Positions 13,833-20,199 of a stretch of DNA of 22,758 nucleotides are shown in pieces. The notes below the pieces were generated by a model that saw only the letters and a list, made by a program, of their open reading frames with translations, was not told where the DNA came from and searched no databases. The stretch comes from a virus, in IMG/VR virus record IMGVR_UViG_3300025127_000304, positions 1-22,758 of that record. One strand, written 5' to 3'. Positions within the stretch are counted from its first letter, which is position 1. The number at the start of each line of letters is the position of its first letter. Made by a program: the position numbers and the translations under genes.

Positions 13833-13996
13833 TGGCGAAGATAACTAACTACATACCTGAACCTAAATCAGAGTATGAAGTAGAAAATCAAAGACAGATT
13901 ATAGAGTCTTTAACCACTATGAAGCAACAACTTAATTTTTCTTTTCAACAAGATTTAAAAAACGAACAAGATGCGTTTAATTATTTTTTATCATGA
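13832..13996 (+). CDS. Small conserved-looking phage protein, 54 aa
   Basis: ATG at 13832 shares a base with the preceding TAA, and its TGA overlaps the next ATG (ATGA at 13993), so it is locked into the coupled chain on both sides. The 54 residues start MAKITNYIPEPKSEYEVENQ and continue through LTTMKQQLNFSFQQDL to a Phe/Tyr-rich end. The C-terminal two thirds look like an amphipathic helix. I recall similar short proteins in marine phages at the same place, without known role. It fills what would otherwise be a 160-base gap, which supports it being a real gene. Confidence 0.65.
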   Translation: MAKITNYIPEPKSEYEVENQRQIIESLTTMKQQLNFSFQQDLKNEQDAFNYFLS

Positions 13997-14343
13997 GTAT
14001 TTTTTATAAAAATCAAGGTTTTAAACAATCAGGTACTGGTAAAACAACTGTTCTTACTTGCCCTACAGATGGAACAATTATAGTTAAATCTATATATTGT
14101 GCAAACAATGATGCGTCATCAGGCATTTTGGTAAATATGAACTTAGTTGACTCATCTGATTCGAGCACTGAATATGAATTTTTTAGGGATGAGGTAGCGG
14201 CTAAATCACAAGTAAATGCCACACCTCAAAGCTTGAATTTAGAAGCAGGTGATGCTATAACAGTGCAAGCAGCAACAGGCAGTAATACAATACAAGGTGC
14301 CATAAGTTATGCTTTAATAAACAGAGAGAATGAAAACGGATAA
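13993..14343 (+). CDS. Small beta-sandwich-like virion protein, 116 aa
   Basis: The start is coupled to the preceding gene by ATGA. The protein has the regular strand pattern of a small virion beta sandwich (TTVLTCPTDGTIIVKSIY, SGILVNMNLVD, AGDAITVQAATGS, QGAISYALI). It is similar in style to small neck or fibre-tip proteins such as the 101-residue one at 3495. No enzyme motif or signal peptide is seen. Its end overlaps the next gene by 14 bases. A minor structural role is inferred. Confidence 0.6.
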   Translation: MSIFYKNQGFKQSGTGKTTVLTCPTDGTIIVKSIYCANNDASSGILVNMNLVDSSDSSTEYEFFRDEVAAKSQVNATPQSLNLEAGDAITVQAATGSNTIQGAISYALINRENENG

Positions 14344-14524
14344 TACTATAAAGATAGACTGTACGACGATAACTACTTATAGAAACACAAAGACAGGTAA
14401 GACTTCTTCTGAGAAAATGGAAGGACCTGATATTGTTCAGGATGTCATTGTGCAAGTTACTAATAAGGGTTTAGAAGTATTTCAGAAAGTAATGAATGAA
14501 AACAATGATAAAAGTAATAAATAA
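14330..14524 (+). CDS. Short protein of unknown function, 64 aa
   Basis: The ATG is preceded by an AGAGAGAA purine run inside the end of the upstream gene. The protein is polar, Thr/Lys-rich at the start (IKIDCTTITTYRNTKTGKT) with a helix-like end (VTNKGLEVFQKVMNENN). It overlaps its neighbours on both sides, 14 bases before and 29 bases after. No family is recognised. Dense coupling supports it being real, but nothing in the sequence shows a function. Confidence 0.5.
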   Translation: MKTDNTIKIDCTTITTYRNTKTGKTSSEKMEGPDIVQDVIVQVTNKGLEVFQKVMNENNDKSNK

Positions 14525-15032
14525 TGTTTTAAATTTACAAGATTGTTTTTCTTTATATGAAGGTTTAGTTAGAGATCATATTTGGAACTTGGCTAGAAGC
14601 AGTAGTTCAGATACCCCTGGTGGAGCATTTCCTGGTGTAACACTTGTAGAAAATGGAAAAGTTAATCTCAATAATCAATATTGGATAGGCTATTTTAATT
14701 GTTTGTTTGATAGAATAAATGCAGAGTTAAAAAAACAACACAATTTTTCAATGAGCAGGATCATAAGAAGAATAGCTTTGAACGCTCAAAACGACAATCA
14801 CTATACAGAATTTCATCAAGACGTTGAAGAAAACACTTATAGCATTGTAGGATTTTTTTCACCTCAATGGGCTGAAGATTGGGGTGGAGAATTAAATATA
14901 GAAGGAGAGGTTATTAAATATAAACCAGGCACTTTTATATTATTTGAGTCTCATCAATTACACAAATCAGAACCTATAAAAAAAATACCATATTGGAGGA
15001 CATCAGTAAGTTATATTATTGATAAAAAATAA
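14496..15032 (+). CDS. 2OG-Fe(II) oxygenase-like protein 5, + strand, heads the glycosyltransferase set
   Basis: This 178-residue protein (a second ATG at 14505, giving MIKVINNVL, is an equally good start; neither has a clear ribosome site) has the Fe(II)/2-oxoglutarate core: HYTEFHQDVEENTYSIVGFF with H107-x-D109, DWGGELNIEGEVIKYKPG, TFILFESHQLHKSEP with distal H156 (or H153), and YWRTSVSYII with R168. It differs from the four minus-strand oxygenases in all flanking sequence, so it is not a recent copy of any. It ends four bases before a glycosyltransferase gene, suggesting successive action: hydroxylation, then sugar transfer. Substrate unknown. Confidence 0.75.
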   Translation: MKTMIKVINNVLNLQDCFSLYEGLVRDHIWNLARSSSSDTPGGAFPGVTLVENGKVNLNNQYWIGYFNCLFDRINAELKKQHNFSMSRIIRRIALNAQNDNHYTEFHQDVEENTYSIVGFFSPQWAEDWGGELNIEGEVIKYKPGTFILFESHQLHKSEPIKKIPYWRTSVSYIIDKK

Positions 15033-15035
15033 ATA

Positions 15036-16019
15036 ATGAAAATAAGAAACCAAAGCCCTAAGGGTGGAACAGAACTACAATTTGAATATTTAGAAAAACA
15101 CGTAGATAAAAGTTTGTTAGATCAAGTGCAGATATGCACTTCGGTTCCAGAAAAAATACCATTACATCCAACCAAACCAAATATTCTTTGGCAAAAAAAT
15201 TCCTATGATCAACCTAACTTATTCCCTTGGTTTAAGAACCCAGCTAATCACAGTAAGTATGATTGGTATGTGTTTAATTCTCATTGGACTTATGAAAAAT
15301 ATAGAAATCATTTTAACATTCCTACTAATAAATGTGTGGTTATAAAAAATGGTATAGATAAAATAGAAAAATCTACACCTTATCAAGAAGGAAACCAGAT
15401 AAAAATAATTCATCAAAACACACCATGGCGTGGCTTATCTGTATTACTAGGTGCCATGCAATTAGTTAAGAATCCTTTAATAACTCTAGATGTCTATTCT
15501 TCTACCGAAGTTTATGGAAAAGACTTTTACGATCAGAATGATAAATATTACAAAGAACTTTACGAGCAAGCAGAGGCTTTACCTAATGTAAACTACATAG
15601 GATACAAGCCTAATAGATACATAAAAGAAAATTTAAAAAATTATCATATGTATGTTTATCCTAGTATTTTTGAAGAAACTTTTTGCATATCTTTATTAGA
15701 ATGCATGGCAGCCGGTTTATATTGTATAACTACAGACTTTGGTGCTTTGTATGAAACAGGTGCGGAGTTTCCAATGTATATTCCTTATGAGGATAATAAC
15801 AGAGCGTTGGCTCAAAAATTTGGTTTTGCAATAGAACAAGCAGCTAAAACTATGCATGCAAAACAAATACATAACCATTTAGAATCTCAATCAGCCTACG
15901 CCAACGTTTATTATAATTGGGGTAAAGTTGCAATTCAATGGACAACATTTTTAAAAGGAGTAATAGATGCAAGATCCAAATCAGCCGATATGGTTTACGA
16001 GCCACGAAAAGAAAGGTAA
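15036..16019 (+). CDS. GT-B-fold glycosyltransferase, GT4-like
   Basis: This 327-residue protein transfers a sugar from an activated donor to an unknown acceptor. The GT4-type signature is clear in the C-terminal half: IKIIHQNTPWRGL (residues 123-134, donor-site loop), PNVNYIGYKP near 183-192, then YPSIFEETFCISLLECMAAG with the E214-x7-E222 motif, followed by ITTDFGALYE. The N-terminal half has QSPKGGTEL, often seen at the start of GT4 enzymes, and VFNSHWTYEKY. Length is short but complete. It is preceded by oxygenase 5 and overlaps the next glycosyltransferase by 53 bases. There is no signal peptide or membrane segment, so it acts in the cytoplasm. Confidence 0.85.
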   Translation: MKIRNQSPKGGTELQFEYLEKHVDKSLLDQVQICTSVPEKIPLHPTKPNILWQKNSYDQPNLFPWFKNPANHSKYDWYVFNSHWTYEKYRNHFNIPTNKCVVIKNGIDKIEKSTPYQEGNQIKIIHQNTPWRGLSVLLGAMQLVKNPLITLDVYSSTEVYGKDFYDQNDKYYKELYEQAEALPNVNYIGYKPNRYIKENLKNYHMYVYPSIFEETFCISLLECMAAGLYCITTDFGALYETGAEFPMYIPYEDNNRALAQKFGFAIEQAAKTMHAKQIHNHLESQSAYANVYYNWGKVAIQWTTFLKGVIDARSKSADMVYEPRKER

Positions 16020-16815
16020 TGTAAAAACAATACATCTTGGAGAATCGCCTTACAAGATAATGGTATGCACACCTGTGCATAGCGATGTTTCTATGCATTA
16101 TTGTCAAGCCGTGTTAAAGTTTCAACAAGCTTGTATTAATAATAATATTTTAGTTAGTTTTACTTTAATGAAATCATCATTGGTAACACAAGGAAGAAAC
16201 CTTTGTGTGGCTGAAACTTTAAATCATATAGATGGATATACACACTTATTATTTATCGACTCGGATATTGATTTTGATTTTGAAACAATAGAAAAAATGT
16301 TAAACGCAGATAAAGATATAATCTCATGTCCATATCCTATGAAGTCTTTTGATTGGGATAAGGTTTGGAGTCAAAAAGATAAAGCTAAATCAGTACGAGA
16401 ATTAAAAGCACCAGGTTTAACTTTTCCTATAAAACTAGAAGATCAAGAACACATTGCTTCAGATAAGGGAATAGTTGAAGTAACTCATGCTCCTACAGGC
16501 TGTATGTTAATTAAAAGAACTACGTTAGAGAAAATGATAAAACATTACCCTGAGCTAGAGATATTTCAACCAACTAATATAAATGGTAAAGAGGTTAAAA
16601 AACAAAATTTTTATAACTTTTTTGATACAATCCACGACCCAGAAACTAAACGTTGTTTTGGTGAAGATTTTGGTTTTTGTCAAAGGTGGACAGACATGGG
16701 TGGTAAACTATACATTTATATAATGGATTACATAAGCCATGTAGGAGAATACCAATATTCTGGTAGATTTTTTGATAACTTAAAACCTGTTGACGATAGT
16801 AAAAAAATCAAATAA
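15967..16815 (+). CDS. GT-A-type glycosyltransferase-like protein
   Basis: The start is well supported by AGGAG seven or eight bases upstream of the ATG, although it lies 53 bases inside the preceding gene. Motifs along the 282 residues: IMVCTPVHSD (31-40), QGRN (75-78), LLFIDSDIDF with the D98-S-D100 metal/nucleotide-sugar motif, KDIISCPYPMK (116-126), APTGCMLIKR (175-184), and ED233-234 in FGEDFGFCQRW as the likely acceptor-side acidic pair. This matches a family of phage and bacterial GT-A enzymes of uncertain sugar. It is soluble. Together with the GT-B enzyme and oxygenase 5 it forms a modification cassette inside the virion genes. Confidence 0.8.
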   Translation: MQDPNQPIWFTSHEKKGNVKTIHLGESPYKIMVCTPVHSDVSMHYCQAVLKFQQACINNNILVSFTLMKSSLVTQGRNLCVAETLNHIDGYTHLLFIDSDIDFDFETIEKMLNADKDIISCPYPMKSFDWDKVWSQKDKAKSVRELKAPGLTFPIKLEDQEHIASDKGIVEVTHAPTGCMLIKRTTLEKMIKHYPELEIFQPTNINGKEVKKQNFYNFFDTIHDPETKRCFGEDFGFCQRWTDMGGKLYIYIMDYISHVGEYQYSGRFFDNLKPVDDSKKIK

Positions 16816-16818
16816 AGT
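16790..16818 (+). promoter_or_regulatory. Weak candidate promoter before the ejection-protein genes
   Basis: TTGACG (16790-16795; 5 of 6) and TAAAGT (16813-16818; 4 of 6) are 17 bases apart at the end of the GT-A gene. The 55-base gap to the 16871 gene is one of the few real gaps in this part. Support is modest because partial matches are expected by chance in this composition. Confidence 0.3.
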
Positions 16819-16870
16819 GTGATATTTCAGGATTAGTACGCCTGCCCTTAACTTTAAATTAGACAAAATT

Positions 16871-17770
16871 ATGGCAATATCACGAATGCAACAACCCAGA
16901 CAATTATACGGATTAGGAAGCCTAGTAAAAAGTATAGGTAAAGGTGTTAAAAACCTTATTAAATCCCCTGTCGGTAAAGGTTTATTATTAGCTGGTGGTT
17001 TTGGATTAGCAGGTATGGGGCCTTTTGCTGGTCTTGGTAAGACTGCATTAGGAACTAGATTATTTGGGACACCCGGAATACCCGATGCCATAGGTAAAGA
17101 AGGTTTGTTCAGTAGTCTTATAGAAAAGTTTAAAGGTGCTGGAACGGGAACTAAGCTAGGAGTAGGTAGTGGTCTCGTAAGTTTATTATTAGCAGATGGA
17201 TTTAGCGGCGATGAAGTAAAAGCCATTACTCAAGACAAAGTGGCGGTATCAAAATATTTAAGAGATTATTATACTAAATTAAATCCAGACGCAGACGAAA
17301 CAGAGATACAAGAATTTGTAGAAACTAATACAAGTGAATATGCAACAGGTGGTAGAGTTGGTTTAAAAGATAGTGTTAAATTTATGACTGAAAAAGAATT
17401 AGAGGAGACTATGCCTGGATTAGCAAGAGGTGAAGTTAAAAACTATGAGCTAAAGAAAAAAGCTAATAGAATGGAAAAGCTAATGGAACTTCTTAAAGAA
17501 TACGAAAAGAATAAAAAAGCTGCTGGTGGCATGCCAACAGGTATTATGAGAACTAATCAAGCTGGTGTACGGGAAAGAGACTACAGAGATGAAGGTGGTT
17601 TTGTGCCCGTAGGTATAAAAGAGAGAGCTGATGATGTACCAGCTATGTTAAGTAAAAATGAATTTGTAATGACAGCTGATGCTGTTAGAGGTGCTGGCGA
17701 TGGCAGCATTGAAAAAGGAGCACAAAAAATGTATGATCAAATGAAGAGATTGGAGAATAAGGTAGCATAA
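16871..17770 (+). CDS. Putative internal virion / ejection protein, 299 aa
   Basis: The protein starts basic (MAISRMQQPRQLYGLGSLVK, then KGVKNLIK), continues with a Gly/Leu/Ala hydrophobic stretch (residues 36-65, GKGLLLAGGFGLAGMGPFAG) that could insert in a membrane, and ends with a charged helix and the segment GGFVPVGIKERADDVPAMLS and KNEFVMTADAVRGAG. That C-terminal motif, and the GGRVGL near residue 158, recur in marine phage internal proteins next to large ejection proteins. No ribosome site is visible before the ATG. Its stop overlaps the next start. Role inferred: delivered with DNA, or assembly of the inner core. Confidence 0.6.
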   Translation: MAISRMQQPRQLYGLGSLVKSIGKGVKNLIKSPVGKGLLLAGGFGLAGMGPFAGLGKTALGTRLFGTPGIPDAIGKEGLFSSLIEKFKGAGTGTKLGVGSGLVSLLLADGFSGDEVKAITQDKVAVSKYLRDYYTKLNPDADETEIQEFVETNTSEYATGGRVGLKDSVKFMTEKELEETMPGLARGEVKNYELKKKANRMEKLMELLKEYEKNKKAAGGMPTGIMRTNQAGVRERDYRDEGGFVPVGIKERADDVPAMLSKNEFVMTADAVRGAGDGSIEKGAQKMYDQMKRLENKVA

Positions 17771-18633
17771 TGGCCGAAGAAACTACACAACGTATATTAC
17801 CCGCACCGTTTATTGAAGCGGCAGGTAAAACATTTTTAGCAGATCTTGCAGCTGCAACAGGTCAACTTAAAGCAGCAGATCTTTCTAAAGTATTTGGACC
17901 ACAGTTTGTAGCTGCCCAAGATCCTTTACAGGCGGCGGCTCAACAATTAGCTACACAAGGTTTGGGAGCATACCAACCATTCTTACAATCTGCAGCTGCA
18001 AGAGAAGCTCAGGCTGGAACACTAACAGGGCCAACAGCTTATCAAGCATTTATGTCTCCGTATCAACAAGATGTTATAGATGCCACGTTACAAGAGTTTG
18101 ATGTTCAGGCAGCAAAAGGTATACCTAACATTGCTGCTCAAGCTGTGAGCAGAGGTGTTCTCGGAGGTGGTAGAGAAGGTGTTCAAAGAGCCGAGTACCA
18201 AACAGCAAGCGACAGGAACCGTGCAGCATTACAGGCACAATTATTACAACAAGGTTTTGGACAAGCTCAAAATTTAGCTCAACAAGCATTCCAAAATCAA
18301 CAAGCTTTAGCAGCTAATCAATTAGGATTAGGTAGAGCACAACAAGCTTTCTTAGGTCAAGATGTTGGAGCATTAACAACTTTAGGTGCACAGAATCAAG
18401 CTCAAAGACAAGCTCAATTATCAGCTCAACAACAGTTGGCTCAACAACAATTAAATCAACCATTAGGTGCTGCTCAGGCTTATGGCACTGGTGTAACAGG
18501 TTTAATAGCTGGATACCCAGGTCAAACTAGACAAATAACAGAACCTAGTCCAAATCCTCTAGCAACAGCTCTTGGAGCAGGTGCAACATTAGCAGGGATA
18601 TATAGAGCATTACCCTTTGGATCATCTAATTAA
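17770..18633 (+). CDS. Ala/Gln-rich putative ejection protein, 287 aa
   Basis: The ATG shares a base with the previous stop (TAATG). The middle (residues 80-230) is strongly Ala/Gln-rich and helical (QAQNLAQQAFQNQQALAANQ, RQAQLSAQQQLAQQQLNQPL), as in internal virion proteins of podoviruses that form helical cores or channels. Flanks include AFMSPYQQDVIDATLQEF and the C-terminal YGTGVTGLIAGYPGQTR, a pattern I recognise from marine phages. The last 25 residues are hydrophobic (ALGAGATLAGIYRALPFG). No catalytic motif is seen. Likely ejected into the host at infection, by analogy. Confidence 0.65.
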   Translation: MAEETTQRILPAPFIEAAGKTFLADLAAATGQLKAADLSKVFGPQFVAAQDPLQAAAQQLATQGLGAYQPFLQSAAAREAQAGTLTGPTAYQAFMSPYQQDVIDATLQEFDVQAAKGIPNIAAQAVSRGVLGGGREGVQRAEYQTASDRNRAALQAQLLQQGFGQAQNLAQQAFQNQQALAANQLGLGRAQQAFLGQDVGALTTLGAQNQAQRQAQLSAQQQLAQQQLNQPLGAAQAYGTGVTGLIAGYPGQTRQITEPSPNPLATALGAGATLAGIYRALPFGSSN

Positions 18634-18634
18634 T

Positions 18635-20197
18635 ATGAGCAGAACTTTTAAAAGACCAATGTTTAGAAAAGGCGGTAACGTCGGTGTTGGTATTATGTCT
18701 GGTATTACAGATAGAGTTAAGGCTCAAAGTGGTTATCCTAACCCTGAGGTAGATTTTTTAAAATTTGATCCAAAAGGATTTGAGGATAGAGAAAAAATAT
18801 TAGCAGATCAATTAACAGCTTTAGCCCCTGATATTGCTGAAGAAGCTAAAGGTATAGAATTAGAAGGCTATAAAAGTCCCGAGGCTTTTAAAAGTAAAAT
18901 GAAAATAGAAGAACCTAGATCAATTTCGGAGTATATAGCTCAATTAAGAGAAGGTGTAGGTGGATACCAAGGTACAGATCCCTTAACTACTTTTCTTCTA
19001 ACTGCAGGTCCACAGATAGCAACGGCCACTGGTTTCGCAGATGCTATTTCAAAATTAGGTCCAGCTAATAAAGCTTTGTTAGATAGGCTAGGTAAAGAAG
19101 CGGAGTTTGAAAGAAGTCTTAGATTAAAAGGAACTGAGTTGGGATTAGCCGATCAAGCAAGAGCAGATGATCAAAGATACAATTTAGCGTTAACAGCTGA
19201 TGAAAGGGATTACAAAAATTACATAACTAAAGATGAAAGAAACTATTTAAGAGCCTCTACTTTAGATAACAGAGCATATAATGATTTAACAGCCGCTAAG
19301 AAACAGGCATTTGAAATTAATTTATTAAAACAAACAAGAGCTTATGAGCTTTTAGATAGAGATAGAAAAGAAGCTTTAGATGCTAAATTGTTAAGAGAAG
19401 CAAGAGCCTATGAAAAAATGACAGAACAAGAAAAACGAGCTTATGAGAAGAGATTAATAAATGAGGATCAAGCGTTCCAACTTACAAAAATAAGAGAAAC
19501 AGTTAAGGCTCAAACAGAGGCTGCTGGTGGCAGTGCAGACTTTCTTACTGTAAAAGAGCAAGTATTTAACGATACTAACGATATTTCAGCTGCAAATCAA
19601 ATGGGTGAGATTTTAACAACTAAATATAAGTATGTGGATGGTGCAGGTAAAAATCAAACAGGAACTTTATATGATCAGGCTAAAGGATTTTTAGCGAGTG
19701 AATTAGCCCCTGGTAGTAATTACATATCAACTGACTTAAATGTAAAAAGTAATTTAAAAGCATTTGTAGATGCTAATAAGAAAAATTTTAAAGAAGGTAT
19801 TAAGTATTTTGTAAATGCAAAAACTGGTGGTATTACAGAGGTAAGAAAACCAGTTGGTGAGGCTGAAAAAGAAATAGCTAAAGATAGTCTAGGGTATATT
19901 GTAAACAATTATGCCTTTAGTGATATACCAGAAATTAAAGAAATAGATCTTAGTGTGGACGAAAAAGAAGAGGTTGTTACAGGAACTAAACTTACAAGAT
20001 CTGATGCTGAAAAAATAGCTAGCGAGAGAGGACTTACTTTAATACCAGAAAGACCAAAGGGTGATAAAAGTAAAAATTATATAAACAAACAAAAAGAAAA
20101 ATTAGGACCAAATGCTATAACAGTTAAGGAACTTGAAGATATTATAAAAAAAGAAAATCTACCTACAAAAGGAACAACTAGATTAAGAGGGAGTTAA
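18635..20197 (+). CDS. Putative ejection protein with ten 11-residue repeats, 520 aa
   Basis: I take the ATG at 18635 (MSRTFKRPMFRKGGNVGVG) over one six codons earlier that lies inside the preceding gene; neither has a clear ribosome site. The N terminus is basic with FRKGG, a start often seen in marine phage internal proteins. Residues 178-288 consist of ten consecutive 11-residue units, each with an aromatic or Leu at position five (Y182, Y193, Y204, Y215, F226, Y237, L248, Y259, Y270, F281). This periodicity predicts a long right-handed (hendecad) coiled coil. The C-terminal 220 residues are globular and charged. Placed between two other putative ejection proteins, it is probably part of the internal core. 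Confidence 0.7.
   Translation: MSRTFKRPMFRKGGNVGVGIMSGITDRVKAQSGYPNPEVDFLKFDPKGFEDREKILADQLTALAPDIAEEAKGIELEGYKSPEAFKSKMKIEEPRSISEYIAQLREGVGGYQGTDPLTTFLLTAGPQIATATGFADAISKLGPANKALLDRLGKEAEFERSLRLKGTELGLADQARADDQRYNLALTADERDYKNYITKDERNYLRASTLDNRAYNDLTAAKKQAFEINLLKQTRAYELLDRDRKEALDAKLLREARAYEKMTEQEKRAYEKRLINEDQAFQLTKIRETVKAQTEAAGGSADFLTVKEQVFNDTNDISAANQMGEILTTKYKYVDGAGKNQTGTLYDQAKGFLASELAPGSNYISTDLNVKSNLKAFVDANKKNFKEGIKYFVNAKTGGITEVRKPVGEAEKEIAKDSLGYIVNNYAFSDIPEIKEIDLSVDEKEEVVTGTKLTRSDAEKIASERGLTLIPERPKGDKSKNYINKQKEKLGPNAITVKELEDIIKKENLPTKGTTRLRGS
19166..19498 (+). repeat. Ten exact 33-base-period coding repeats (hendecads)
   Basis: Units such as DERDYKNYITK, DERNYLRASTL, DNRAYNDLTAA, QTRAYELLDRD, EARAYEKMTEQ and EKRAYEKRLIN follow each other with no gap or insertion. 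The spacing is exactly 33 bases throughout. Codons differ between units, so the array is old and kept by selection on the protein. Confidence 0.85.
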
Positions 20198-20199
20198 AA

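Noticed and set aside
13639-13848. 69-codon frame reading the Gly/Ser repeat as repeated Glu-Asp-Gln
   Set aside because: Frame-shifted reading of the 9-base repeat inside the 249-residue gene; no ribosome site.
16780-17226. 148-codon minus-strand open frame across the start of the 299-residue gene
   Set aside because: Pro-rich composition is what the reverse of Gly-rich coding DNA gives; no ribosome site, and it overlaps a convincing + strand gene.
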